Part shown: positions 31,193 through 39,687 of the stretch, in pieces
How the letters are laid out: the number at the start of each line of letters is the position of its first letter
How positions within the stretch are numbered: the first letter of the stretch is position 1
NCBI GenBank assembly: GCA_963728785.1
Contig: CAVSKV010000002.1
Span: 1,612,001-1,676,000 of the forward strand
Reading direction: 5' to 3'
Length of the DNA: 64,000 nt
DNA from: JAGWRI01 sp963728785
GTDB lineage: Bacteria > Gemmatimonadota > Gemmatimonadetes > Gemmatimonadales > Gemmatimonadaceae
The notes under the pieces: generated by a model
The model's database searches: none
What the model was told of the DNA's origin: nothing
What the model saw: the letters and a program-made list of their open reading frames with translations, nothing else
Program-made: the position numbers and the translations under genes

Positions 31193-33109
31193 TCAGGGGC
31201 CCGGTGTCAGGTAGTTGAACAGTTGGACGACGTTGAAGCCCACCGGGTTGAGTTCGAAGTACCGATTGTCGAGGAACTGTCCAGTGGTGGGAAAGTACGG
31301 GGGCGGATTGACTGCGGCGCAGCGATCATAGCTGTACTGTTTGATGTAGCCCTGTCCCGAGCTGAGCCCCACGGGACCGCGGTTTTGCTGAATCAGGCCG
31401 CCGGTCACGTAGAGGCAACCACGACCGTCCGAATTGCCAGCGCACGTGAGGGCGTTGGTTGGTCCGGTGGTGTAGTTCTGCACGGTGAACGACGTGTTGA
31501 GCGCCATGATCACGGCCTGAATGTACAAATCCTGCGAATCGTCGTACGACTTGTACGAACCGGTGAAACTCTGCGGCGTGTTGATGGCGTTGTCGGCCAC
31601 GACGATGTTGTTGTCGGCCAGGAGCCCGAGAATATCGGCACAGGTGCCGAGGGCCGGATCGTCGGCATCTCTCTGGTCGTCGAGAATGACGATTGTACCG
31701 CCCTTGGAATACAGCGTCTCGCGTCCACGCAGCGTACCGCTCACGCCAATGGTGCCGGCGAACGTCATGACGCCCTTGACGTTGAGGTTGTACCCTCGGT
31801 AGAGCGGGTACAGATAGTTGGCGTCCACGCGCTTGGCAGCTACGGCGGCGTTGGGCGAATTGGAATAGAGCGACCAGGCGCCGTACTGATCTGTGGGCGT
31901 GAAGGTCGTGTCGCTGCCACCCTTCTGAATGGCGGCTGTGCTGTAGCCAAGCGCTGTCGTCCGGGCAACGGCCACGAGGTGCGGATCGCCGCCCAGGTAG
32001 CAGCGGGCGCCGGCGTGCCCCATGATGGTGGTCGCTGTAGCGGAGCTTTCAGCCTTGGCTTGGGCGAGCGTCAGGATGCCCGTCGGAGTCTGCACCAACG
32101 TCCTGAACCACGTGGTCTTGTGCACGGAGACCGGAAAGAACACCGATACTCCGTTAACCGTATGAAAGTCGCCGCAGTTCGTGTTTTCATTGGATGCGTC
32201 GCCACGCAACCAGGCGGTCTGGCCTGATTTTGCGGTGTAGAGACGGAAGAATCCGTCCTGAATGGCCAACGAGTCGCCTTCGCCGGTGATGTCGGTGGCC
32301 ACGAACTCGACGCGCTGGAGGACGGTGGTTTCGTCGCCGTTGGTAGGCGGTGTGAATGCGTACCCGGCGAGGCCGGCGTACCCGGTGAGTTTGGAAAGAT
32401 TGGCTGTGGATGGGAGAGAGATCGGGGTAGCGTGCTGGGTGTACCCTTGCAAGAAGCTGCCATAGCCGATGCCGCTGATGGTCTGCGCCGTGGTGACGTT
32501 GCTGTGGAACGTGGCGCCGCCGCTACCGATGTGGATGACGTCGTTGGAAAAGACCGGCCCCCACAATTGGTCGCCATTGTTGAAGTAGATGATGGTGCCA
32601 CCGCAGCAGGTCTCGGAGTTGGTCCAGTAGGCGTACTTGGCGAAGCTCTCCTGATCCAGCTCCAGACGCCGGACGAAACCGGAGCCACGGTTGTCCTGGG
32701 CCTGAGCAACCACGCTGGCAAAGCGGCCGAACTGCCCGGTCGTCGAACCGGTGGGGCCGATCCATACGTTGACGGTCACGTTGGGCAGCGTCGTGCCGTC
32801 GGCCGCATACACCGGCTGGTTGGTCATGATCTGGGTCTCACCGCTATCGGGCAGCGCCAAGGGATCGAAGTTGAGTTCGCTCTTGCCGATCTCGAGTGCA
32901 GCTTCAGCGGCGTATTTCATTTCCGACTGGCGGTCGACAGCCTTGGCCATCAGGGTGGCGTTGGACGAAAGGTAGATAGCCGATGTGGCGAGTGCTCCAA
33001 TAGCCAACGCGAACATGAGGGCGAGGCCGAGCGCGAAGCCCGGACGATTCCGGATGCGGTGGAGCGCCCGCTTCGGGCGCGCGAAGGATGCTGAACGGTG
33101 TGAGCGCAT
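31193..33109 (-). CDS. Large PilX-like protein of a type IV pilus minor-pilin cluster
   Basis: A 638-residue protein. Residues 24-48 hold one transmembrane helix (FALGLALMFALAIGALATSA) after a basic N-terminus and a PGFAL junction that resembles, but does not match, a prepilin site. The region after the helix (YLSSNATLMAKAVDRQSEMK, AAEAALEIGKSEL) is like the pilin N-terminal helix of PilX-type proteins. The remaining 550 residues are beta-rich, Gly/Thr/Asn-rich and contain scattered Cys, like a surface-exposed domain. An AAGGAA site precedes ATG 33109. It is the last gene of the operon with PilW-, PilV- and FimT-like pilins. It could be a tip or adhesin subunit. Confidence 0.75.
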   Translation of the reverse strand: MRSHRSASFARPKRALHRIRNRPGFALGLALMFALAIGALATSAIYLSSNATLMAKAVDRQSEMKYAAEAALEIGKSELNFDPLALPDSGETQIMTNQPVYAADGTTLPNVTVNVWIGPTGSTTGQFGRFASVVAQAQDNRGSGFVRRLELDQESFAKYAYWTNSETCCGGTIIYFNNGDQLWGPVFSNDVIHIGSGGATFHSNVTTAQTISGIGYGSFLQGYTQHATPISLPSTANLSKLTGYAGLAGYAFTPPTNGDETTVLQRVEFVATDITGEGDSLAIQDGFFRLYTAKSGQTAWLRGDASNENTNCGDFHTVNGVSVFFPVSVHKTTWFRTLVQTPTGILTLAQAKAESSATATTIMGHAGARCYLGGDPHLVAVARTTALGYSTAAIQKGGSDTTFTPTDQYGAWSLYSNSPNAAVAAKRVDANYLYPLYRGYNLNVKGVMTFAGTIGVSGTLRGRETLYSKGGTIVILDDQRDADDPALGTCADILGLLADNNIVVADNAINTPQSFTGSYKSYDDSQDLYIQAVIMALNTSFTVQNYTTGPTNALTCAGNSDGRGCLYVTGGLIQQNRGPVGLSSGQGYIKQYSYDRCAAVNPPPYFPTTGQFLDNRYFELNPVGFNVVQLFNYLTPGP

Positions 33110-33124
33110 GGGATTTCCTTGTTC

Positions 33125-34282
33125 TTATGGCACGGTGATCGTGCCGGTCACGCCGTACGGCGAGCTCGACGGTGTGCAATCCTGCGCCGATACGCCGTAG
33201 ATCCACTGATCGCCCGAGGCCACGCTGTTGTCGGTCCACGAATACGTTGGCGAGCCAGCCGGAACGCTGGCGATCGGTTGATTGAAGGTCGAGACGGAAG
33301 AGGAACGTCGGTATATGGAATAGCTCACCACATCCTGCTCGCCCCCTCCGTCATCGCCCGAGCGCGGCCACATAATGGTGATGAACGGTGTCGATGCGCC
33401 GGCCAGCGACGTACTGTCAGTTACGGTGACACCGAGGGGCGGGTTGCCGCACGTGGTGGCGTTAATGAGGCCGGCATTCATGATGCGGAGCGTACTGCGG
33501 ATGGTTCGCAAGATGGTGCTGGTGGGCTGCTTGGGATCGTGGTAAATCGCGACGAGCTTGACCTTCACGGTCGTGACGCTGTCGACGATGGCAAACTTGC
33601 CGGTATCGGATATGGACCCGTGAATCGTCGCCTTGTGATACAGCGGGAGCGACGACATCGGAATGGGTGTGAGATTGCCGACGGTGTCGGACTTGAAATA
33701 CTGGAAGACCGTATCACCCGGCGTATACTGAATGCCGCGGGCGATGATCTGCGGCGCGGTGGCGTTTACGCGGCGGTACAGGATGTACTGGTTGGCGTAA
33801 CTGGACGTCGAGTCCTTGCTCAGATAGTAGGCGATCGTTTCCGCCCCGCTGACTGTGCCACTGGGTTGCACGTACGTCGAGTTGGGATAGAAGACCGACA
33901 TGCCCGGGAGCAGCAGTTTGTTCACGGACTTCATAGCCCCAACGGCATTGCTGTCAGCGCTCGTGTCGACGTATACCGAGCCCCAGTCACCCAATGTCCG
34001 GGAGACGAGGTCGACGTTGAACACGATAGCGGTGGTGTCGGCCTCGACGAGTAGCGGCTGACCGGCCACGGTTCCCACGCCCGCAACGCGAAGGTCACGG
34101 TCGATCGTGGTGACGCCGAATCGCCCGTTCTGCTGCGCTTCGATACGCCCACCCTGGGCGGCGAGTAAGAGGGAACTCTTGCGGAAGGTCTGGATGGTGC
34201 CAGCCATGAGGATCATGAGAACCATCATGGCCACCAGCATCTCGATGAGGGTGAAACCGCGGCGGGCGAGGGGTCTTGGCAT
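33125..34282 (-). CDS. PilW-like minor pilin
   Basis: A 385-residue prepilin. The type IV prepilin peptidase site is RRGFTLIEMLVAMMVLMILM at 8-27 (cleavage after Gly, then Phe, with Glu at +5). The N-terminal helix continues to about 50 (GRIEAQQNGRFGVTTIDRDL). The rest is a long beta-rich globular domain ending in a fibronectin-like strand set (PTYSWTDNSVASGDQWIYGV). Size and position match PilW. It would be processed by PilD in the inner membrane and help prime pilus or pseudopilus assembly. It is flanked by the PilV-like gene (11 nt upstream) and the PilX-like gene (15 nt downstream). Confidence 0.85.
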   Translation of the reverse strand: MPRPLARRGFTLIEMLVAMMVLMILMAGTIQTFRKSSLLLAAQGGRIEAQQNGRFGVTTIDRDLRVAGVGTVAGQPLLVEADTTAIVFNVDLVSRTLGDWGSVYVDTSADSNAVGAMKSVNKLLLPGMSVFYPNSTYVQPSGTVSGAETIAYYLSKDSTSSYANQYILYRRVNATAPQIIARGIQYTPGDTVFQYFKSDTVGNLTPIPMSSLPLYHKATIHGSISDTGKFAIVDSVTTVKVKLVAIYHDPKQPTSTILRTIRSTLRIMNAGLINATTCGNPPLGVTVTDSTSLAGASTPFITIMWPRSGDDGGGEQDVVSYSIYRRSSSVSTFNQPIASVPAGSPTYSWTDNSVASGDQWIYGVSAQDCTPSSSPYGVTGTITVP

Positions 34283-34293
34283 GGTATGCTCGA

Positions 34294-34698
34294 CTAGAAA
34301 GCCGCGATGGCGGTGGTCTTTTTCACCGGCGCCGACATCACCGGGTTGGTGACCGTCACGGTGATGATGCGGTAGTCAACGGAATCGGCGATGCCCCCGC
34401 CGACGTGCTTGACCAGCGTCTGCCGGTTGAATCCCTTGTACGTAGAAGATCCGGGGATCGAAGACTCGGTAATCGCACAGCTATCGATGGACGCGTAATT
34501 GGTGATCGCCTTGATCGACTCAATACGGTTGATGACGAGTTCGTTCGCCGTCCCGAGCAAGCGCGAGTCCGATGCGGAGTGAGCCATGCGGGAGACGAAC
34601 AACGCCAGCCCGAGCAGCGCCAACGTCAGAATGCCCAGGGCGACGATGACCTCGACGAGCGTGAATCCCGGACGTGTCCGGAGCAGGCGCCGCATCAT
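34294..34698 (-). CDS. PilV-like minor pilin
   Basis: A 134-residue prepilin. The cleavage site and helix are RPGFTLVEVIVALGILTLAL, with Glu at +5. The short globular part has a Cys (ASIDSCAITESS) and ends VTNPVMSAPVKKTTAIAAF. The starts ATG 34698 and 34695 overlap the stop of the GspH/FimT-like gene (ATGATGA), so translation is coupled. Its size and order between FimT-like and PilW-like genes support PilV. Confidence 0.85.
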   Translation of the reverse strand: MMRRLLRTRPGFTLVEVIVALGILTLALLGLALFVSRMAHSASDSRLLGTANELVINRIESIKAITNYASIDSCAITESSIPGSSTYKGFNRQTLVKHVGGGIADSVDYRIITVTVTNPVMSAPVKKTTAIAAF

Positions 34699-35282
34699 TG
34701 CAACCCCCCGAGCTTCCAAGTATGTGCCTGCGAATTATACAGATACCAGTCGGTGCGTGCGGTCGCCTGCGTGAGCTGGACGGCGCGATAGGTCACGTTG
34801 GGATCGGCTGGCCCGGCGATATAGAGTTCCAGGTTGGAGGTTGCGGCTCCGTCACGGTGGAACGTGATCGCGGGGAGCCCGGCCATGGTGCTCAGATGCG
34901 CACCGACGACCGAAGAGGTCACAGTACCGTTGACTCCGATGGGCGGAACGGCAAACCGTATGGCGTCGTTCAGAGGGTAGGTGCGCGTGTGTTCCGTGGG
35001 CTCGATGATACCGTCGTTGTTAGCGTCTTCCCACCACTGCAAGGCCTGATTTGCGGTGTCGATGGTGATCACCACGTCATACTGCCGGACGAGCGCCGTG
35101 CGCTGGGCCTGCATCAGCACACTGCGCAACCCCTGGACGCCGGCATCGGTGCGGTACCGTTGCAGGTTCAAGCGCGGAATAGCGAGTGCCAACATCGCGC
35201 CGACCATGACCATGACGATCAGGATCTCAATAAGCGTGAATCCGGCTTCGCGATGTTTCCTTTGCTGATTCGATGCGGTCAT
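34695..35282 (-). CDS. FimT/GspH-like minor pilin
   Basis: A 195-residue prepilin, first gene of the four-gene pilin operon. After a basic lead (NQQRKHREAG) comes the cleavage site and helix GFTLIEILIVMVMVGAMLAL. GspH/FimT-type features follow (IPRLNLQRYRTDAGVQGLRS, LMQAQRTALVRQYDVVITID). The start is ATG 35282; the longer open frame above lacks pilin character. Minor pilins of this kind form the initiation complex of a type IV pilus or a type II-like secretion pseudopilus. Core assembly genes are not in the window. Confidence 0.88.
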   Translation of the reverse strand: MTASNQQRKHREAGFTLIEILIVMVMVGAMLALAIPRLNLQRYRTDAGVQGLRSVLMQAQRTALVRQYDVVITIDTANQALQWWEDANNDGIIEPTEHTRTYPLNDAIRFAVPPIGVNGTVTSSVVGAHLSTMAGLPAITFHRDGAATSNLELYIAGPADPNVTYRAVQLTQATARTDWYLYNSQAHTWKLGGLQ

Positions 35283-35409
35283 GACTCGGCGTCCAGGGAA
35301 GACGGCCCTGCTCAACTTTATGAAAGGGCAGGAGCCCGTTACGCACACGAAGATGTCTTTCGACAGTAACCATGGCCGTGCTGCCAAATATCACGCCGGA
35401 GGCACTTGT

Positions 35410-35445
35410 TATCACATTATGCTACCGATCGTCCTCAGTGTGATA
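35410..35445. promoter_or_regulatory. Inverted repeat between the pilin operon and the AraC-type gene
   Basis: TATCACA (35410-35416) and TGTGATA (35439-35445) are a perfect 7-bp inverted repeat with a 22-nt spacer, located in the 271-nt divergent gap. The arms resemble CRP half sites but face outward, so a CRP site is not implied. It may be an operator for the divergent regulator. Confidence 0.35.
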
Positions 35446-35553
35446 GCCAGCTCCTGGCGGAGTTGGCGCTACGGCCCCGTCATCATGCGATGGGCGCCGC
35501 GGGCCGCGTAGAGACCGGTCGCGCGGCAGCCCCTTTCTCTCCAGGAATGCCGG

Positions 35554-36375
35554 ATGAGCGTGATCGCCACACTCCAGTCTCAGCCCGGGCGGATCCAGCG
35601 GCTCCGGATGGCCATCCGCGATCGACACGAGTTGCTGGTGTGTCCGGATTGGCAGGCGGTGGCCGACGCGTGCGAGCGGCACGCCGTGCGCATCGCGATC
35701 CTGGACCTGTATGCAGAGGGAGAGGCGAACTTCGAAGCAATCCGGAAGCTCAAGCAACGCTGGCCCCAGCTGGCCATCATCATGTACGGGGCTGTTGGCC
35801 TGGACTGCGTACACGACGTGTTCGACGCCGGGCGATTAGGGGTGGATGCCCTGGTCGTACCGGACCAGGACGATACGCCGCGGCAGCTCCTGGCATTCGT
35901 CGAACGAGCCGAGTCGCGAAGTCTGGGCGCGGTGGTCCGCCAGTCGCTCGACCAGGTGGATCCGAGCGTACGGGACGCCGTGCTCCTGGCGATCACGCGA
36001 GCGCACGAGCGGCTCTCGCCGACCGGACTGTCCGAACTCCTGGCATTGCCGCGTCGCACGGTGAGCGACCGGCTGGCAGCGGGCGGATACCCGTCTCCCC
36101 GGCGCCTGCTTACGTGGGGGCGGCTCATCGTCGCAGGCCACATGCTGGAGGACCGGCATCGCACGGCGGATCGGGTGGCAGAGAGTCTGTCGTTTCCCTC
36201 GGGGAGCGCGTTCCGGAACATCTGCCAGCGGTACCTGCACTCCACCCCCGGCGAGATCCGTAAGCGGGGTGGGGCCGCATTCGTGGTGCGCGCCCTGCTG
36301 CGGCAAGTTCAGCAGACCAAGGTGCCATCAGCCGAACGCAACCTTGGCATGGGTGGGCCGAAGGACGTCGGGTGA
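35554..36375 (+). CDS. AraC-type regulator with a receiver-like N-terminal domain
   Basis: A 273-residue protein. The N-terminal 130 residues fold like a response-regulator receiver (HAVRIAILDLYAEGEANFEA, WPQLAIIMYGAVG). D51 is at the phospho-acceptor position, but the N-terminal acidic pair and the conserved Lys are missing, so phosphorylation is doubtful. The C-terminal part is an AraC-type double HTH (TGLSELLALPRRTVSDRLAA, VAESLSFPSGSAFRNICQRY, TPGEIRKRG). It is divergent from the minor pilin operon and could control it. Such receiver-AraC proteins are common in Gemmatimonadota. Confidence 0.75.
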   Translation: MSVIATLQSQPGRIQRLRMAIRDRHELLVCPDWQAVADACERHAVRIAILDLYAEGEANFEAIRKLKQRWPQLAIIMYGAVGLDCVHDVFDAGRLGVDALVVPDQDDTPRQLLAFVERAESRSLGAVVRQSLDQVDPSVRDAVLLAITRAHERLSPTGLSELLALPRRTVSDRLAAGGYPSPRRLLTWGRLIVAGHMLEDRHRTADRVAESLSFPSGSAFRNICQRYLHSTPGEIRKRGGAAFVVRALLRQVQQTKVPSAERNLGMGGPKDVG

Positions 36376-36487
36376 TAACGAGCGCGGCCAGGGATACCGG
36401 CAATGCGCACCGGGAACGTAGCCCGGAAATGCCCCTCGCCGCTAGATTTCCGGCATTCCATCACACGTCCAACGTCCCGATCCGCCG

Positions 36488-36985
36488 ATGCCCGTGACCA
36501 AATTTTCTTCACTGCCCGCGAACGCGCGCGTATGGGTGTTTGCCTGCGATCGGTCTGTTGCCAGCGACGAAGCCCGGGCGCTGCTCGAACAGGTGGATGC
36601 GTATCTGGCGCAATGGAAGGCTCACGGTGCGCCGCTCCGGTGCAGCCGCGAGTGGCTTCACGACCGGTTCCTGGCCATCGGTATCGACCCCACTGCCGAG
36701 CAGGCATCGGGATGTTCGATCGACGATCTGTTTCGTCGCCTGCGCGTAGCCGGTGACTCGATCGGCGTTCAGTTGTTGAGCGGGGGCCAGGTCTTCTATC
36801 GCGACGCGAACGGCGAGGTGCAATCAGCCAGCCGAGCGAAATTCTCTGCCATGGCAGCGGGCGGTGAGGTGAGTGGAGACACTCCCATCTTCGACACCAG
36901 CGTGATCGCGGCCAGCGACTGGCGTGAACGGTTCGAGCGACCAGCGAGCGACGCGTGGACGGCGGAACTGCTCACCACTAGCTGA
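36488..36985 (+). CDS. Conserved small protein, family often misnamed 'ABC transporter ATPase'
   Basis: A 165-residue soluble protein. It matches a family common in Bacteroidota: an N-terminal LPANARVWVFACDR, ALLEQVDAYLAQWKAHG, then ASGCSIDDLFRRLR, GVQLLSGGQVFYRD, TPIFDTSVIA and a Trp-rich C-terminus (ASDAWTAELL). There is no Walker A or B motif, so the common database name is wrong. The SGCSID motif with a conserved Cys may be functional. Function unknown. The last 8 nt overlap the 3' end of the convergent DapA-like gene. Confidence 0.75.
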   Translation: MPVTKFSSLPANARVWVFACDRSVASDEARALLEQVDAYLAQWKAHGAPLRCSREWLHDRFLAIGIDPTAEQASGCSIDDLFRRLRVAGDSIGVQLLSGGQVFYRDANGEVQSASRAKFSAMAAGGEVSGDTPIFDTSVIAASDWRERFERPASDAWTAELLTTS

Positions 36986-38018
36986 GCCAGCGATCGAGGT
37001 TCCGGCGCACGAAGTCGTCATCGGTGAGGCCGGGATAGGCGCATCTGGCGCGGTTGATGGCCAACCGCTGTCCCTGCGCGAGGGTTTCACGTGGGTCAAG
37101 GCACCAGATGCCACGCATGAGCCCCTGGGCCCGGAGCACGTCGTGAATTCCCGGGATGCATCCGGCGAACTCGTGGGCCGCGTCGAAGATGGCCCCGTTG
37201 GCCGCGGTGAGCGCGGCCCCCGTGGCGAGCAGGGACGAGGGCACGGCACTCGCGGCGCGCGCGGCCTTGGCGGCGGCGAGGAGTCGCACTGCCTGCCGCG
37301 TCCAAACTGCCCACTGGCCGAGCAGACCACCGTCCATCCAGCGTTGGCGTACGGATCCACCGACGGCAAGGCGTACGGGCGTGACGAGGTCGGCCACGAT
37401 GTTGTCGTCATTGCCAGTGTACAGCGCAACGTCGTCGCGCCCAGATTCGATCACGGCACGGACCACATCGTAAGTCGCATAGCGATTGAAGGGCGCCACC
37501 TTGATCGCCCACAGCCCGGGCAATTCGCATAAGTCGCGCCAGAACTCGTACGACAACGAGCGCCCGCCGACGGCCGGCTGAAGGTAGAACCCGAACAGCG
37601 GCAGAATCTCTGATACGGCCCGGCAGTGGCGCACCAGGGCCCGGTCGTCGAGCCCGTCAAGACCAGCGAGACTGATCAGCGCAAGGTCGTAGGCCAGCGT
37701 TCGCGCCACGGCGGCCTCGGTGGTGGCCTGCTTAGTGGACCCGCAGACACCGGCTACGAGGGCGAAGGGGCGGCCGGGTAATGCCGAGGCGCGCGCGGTC
37801 TCGGCCGCCAGGGCGAGCACGGGGCGGTAGAGCCCGCGCTTGCGGATGGCGAACTGGGTGGTGTGCACCCCCACTGCGATGCCGCCTGCGCCGGCATCCA
37901 CGTAATACCGGGTGAGGGCGCGCTGTCGGCGCTCGTCCAACGTCCGGCGGGGCGAGAGGGCGAGGGGATGAGCCGGAATGACCTGTCCGTCGCGAAGGTG
38001 CGGCCGCAATCCGATCAT
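36978..38018 (-). CDS. Dihydrodipicolinate synthase (DapA)-family aldolase/lyase
   Basis: A 346-residue TIM-barrel lyase. The Schiff-base Lys is K173 in LWAIKVAPFNRY. The usual Tyr region reads LFGFYLQPAVGG, and the phosphate-site-like block is YYVDAGAGGIAVGVHTTQFA. It is longer and more divergent than true DapA and is not next to lysine genes. It is therefore likely a 2-keto acid or sugar-acid aldolase/dehydratase. ATG 38018 overlaps the stop of the epimerase gene (TGATG), so the two proteins are made together and probably act in one pathway. Confidence 0.82.
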   Translation of the reverse strand: MIGLRPHLRDGQVIPAHPLALSPRRTLDERRQRALTRYYVDAGAGGIAVGVHTTQFAIRKRGLYRPVLALAAETARASALPGRPFALVAGVCGSTKQATTEAAVARTLAYDLALISLAGLDGLDDRALVRHCRAVSEILPLFGFYLQPAVGGRSLSYEFWRDLCELPGLWAIKVAPFNRYATYDVVRAVIESGRDDVALYTGNDDNIVADLVTPVRLAVGGSVRQRWMDGGLLGQWAVWTRQAVRLLAAAKAARAASAVPSSLLATGAALTAANGAIFDAAHEFAGCIPGIHDVLRAQGLMRGIWCLDPRETLAQGQRLAINRARCAYPGLTDDDFVRRNLDRWLS

Positions 38019-39052
38019 CAGAACGCCCCGTCGCGCACGTCAAAGTGGGTGGGCTTGCCGAGCAGGGGTCGTTGCTCACGGACCCATTCGGCGACCCAGT
38101 CGAGCATGGTATCGAGGTCCATGGCGGGTGGCGCGAGGGTATGCGCGAGTCGCGCGGTATTGCTAAGCAGGGCGTCAGGGGCTTCGCGGCCGGTGAATTG
38201 CGGTGTGCGGCCCAATCGCGCGCCGAGCTGCTCGGCGAGGGCACGCACGGCGAGCGCCTCGCGTCCGGTGACGTTGACCACGAATGGTGGGGTAGCGGTC
38301 GCGGGGAGCAGTTCGAGGGCAGCGCGGTTTGCGTCGCGCTGCCAGATGACATTGACGGCGCCCATGGCCAGAGACACGGGTTCGCCCCGCCAGATGCGGA
38401 GTGCGAGGTCGGTGAGCACCCCGTAGCGCAGATCGATGGCGTAATTGAGGCGGATGATGGCGACCCGCGCGCCGAGAGCGGCGGCGTGCCCAAACACGCG
38501 CTCGCGGCCCAAGCACGACCATGCGTACTCGCCTACCGGGGCTGGGGGATCGGTTTCGCGAGCCCCGTCCCCGACCGCCGGCGTGAGCGGATAGACGTTG
38601 CCGGTGGAAAACGCGACTATTCTAGAATCTTTATAGCGCTCGGCGCAAAGTGCAGGGAGGACGACGTTCAGCATCCAGGTGCGGGCCGGCCCTTCGGTGG
38701 TGCCGAACTTCTGGCCGGCCATGAAGACCACGTTCGGGGCGTCGGGAAGTGCACTTACCGCATCGCGGTCGAGAAGATCACACCGCACGGTATGTACACC
38801 GGCAATCTCGAGCGCGCGCTCAGCGGCGGCGGACGAGAACCGCGAGACGGCGATGACGCGACGCAGGCGGGCGCCGTCGGCACGGCGGGCGGCGGCGAGC
38901 GCCATGCGGGCGAGCGTGGGTCCCATCTTGCCGCCGGCACCGAGCACAACGACGTCGCCCGGAACAGCGCGGAGGGCCGCCACAGTCTCGTCGCGTGGCT
39001 CCGCGAGCTGCGCGTCGAGGTCGGCTTCATCGCGCGGACAGGGAACGGACAC
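38018..39052 (-). CDS. NAD-dependent epimerase/dehydratase family protein
   Basis: A 344-residue Rossmann protein. The cofactor motif is VVVLGAGGKMGPTLARMAL (about 34-52). Other blocks are VVFMAGQKFGTTEGPARTWM, VAFSTGNVYPLTPA and a catalytic-type Tyr in GEYAWSCLGRERVF. The Lys usual four residues after the Tyr is replaced by Cys, so classical SDR catalysis is uncertain. It starts at GTG 39052, two nt after the CDGSH gene stop, and overlaps the DapA-like gene. Pairs of this epimerase type with DapA-like lyases suggest sugar-acid catabolism. The substrate is unknown. Confidence 0.8.
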   Translation of the reverse strand: MSVPCPRDEADLDAQLAEPRDETVAALRAVPGDVVVLGAGGKMGPTLARMALAAARRADGARLRRVIAVSRFSSAAAERALEIAGVHTVRCDLLDRDAVSALPDAPNVVFMAGQKFGTTEGPARTWMLNVVLPALCAERYKDSRIVAFSTGNVYPLTPAVGDGARETDPPAPVGEYAWSCLGRERVFGHAAALGARVAIIRLNYAIDLRYGVLTDLALRIWRGEPVSLAMGAVNVIWQRDANRAALELLPATATPPFVVNVTGREALAVRALAEQLGARLGRTPQFTGREAPDALLSNTARLAHTLAPPAMDLDTMLDWVAEWVREQRPLLGKPTHFDVRDGAF

Positions 39053-39054
39053 GG

Positions 39055-39216
39055 CTATCCTGAGCCGACTGGTCGGGGAGGCAAGGGCGCTGCGGGGGGC
39101 GCGAGTTCATAGAAGTGGAGCGTCTTGTGCGTGGAGCCACAGAAGGGTTTGCGTTTGGAGGCACCGCATCTACAGCGGTGGTGGACCTTGATGACGGGCG
39201 ACACGGGAATTGTCAT
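39055..39216 (-). CDS. CDGSH-type iron-sulfur protein (53 residues)
   Basis: A 53-residue protein. The CDGSH 2Fe-2S ligand set is complete: C15, C17, C26 and H30 in HRCRCGASKRKPFCGSTH. The usual Cys-Asp-Gly-Ser-His core is Cys-Gly-Ser-Thr-His, which keeps the Cys-x3-His spacing. The C-terminus is Pro-rich. It would hold a redox-active, pH-labile 2Fe-2S cluster. ATG 39216 overlaps the stop of the DUF6526 gene by 4 nt (ATGA), and the epimerase starts 2 nt after its stop. It lies in an operon that begins with SufE, a sulfur donor for iron-sulfur assembly. Confidence 0.85.
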   Translation of the reverse strand: MTIPVSPVIKVHHRCRCGASKRKPFCGSTHKTLHFYELAPPAAPLPPRPVGSG

Positions 39217-39650
39217 GCACGGACGTAGTCGGGGCGCCAGTCCTTGATCTGACGCTTGACCTCGTCGGCGGTGGAGAGTTCACCGGCGAGGCATCGCCGG
39301 ACAAGGTCGGCCATCTCATCGTCGCTGGCGAACCGGAGGCCGATGATCTGTCGGAGTGTAAGGTCACCGATCCGCGGCCGGACGTCAGCGGGTAGAATGG
39401 CGGTAAGGCGCAAGCGCATCTCGAGACCGAGCAGGCGGTTCTGGACGATGAGGGTCGATGCACGGCAGGCCACCAATCCGGCGGCGAGAGCCATGGCGAC
39501 AAGCACCCACCAGGCGGCGGCCAGAGATGGCGCCTCGATGAGCTGGGTGACGGCCACGACGGCGTTGATGACAAGGATGGGGAGCGCGAAGAAGTGATAG
39601 AGCGGGAAGATGCGTCGATGGTTCCCATACGCTTGCGGGGCGGTGGTCAT
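39213..39650 (-). CDS. DUF6526-like membrane protein
   Basis: A 145-residue protein with two transmembrane helices (FFALPILVINAVVAVTQLIE, AAWWVLVAMALAAGLVACRA). A cytoplasmic helical part follows (LIVQNRLLGLEMRLRLTAIL, LRQIIGLRFASDDEMADLVR, STADEVKRQIKDWRPDYVRA). These features match the DUF6526 family, whose function is unknown. ATG 39650 was chosen because MTTAPQAYGNHRRIFPLYHF leads into the first helix. It follows sufE by 37 nt and overlaps the CDGSH start. Confidence 0.78.
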   Translation of the reverse strand: MTTAPQAYGNHRRIFPLYHFFALPILVINAVVAVTQLIEAPSLAAAWWVLVAMALAAGLVACRASTLIVQNRLLGLEMRLRLTAILPADVRPRIGDLTLRQIIGLRFASDDEMADLVRRCLAGELSTADEVKRQIKDWRPDYVRA

Positions 39651-39687
39651 GCGGGCCTCCGGAGGCCGGCGGTTGTGAGTAGGGTAG

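Noticed and set aside
36978..38018. Lysine-pathway dapA
   Set aside because: The Schiff-base Lys is present, but the protein is longer, divergent at the Tyr motif and linked to an epimerase and not to lysine genes.
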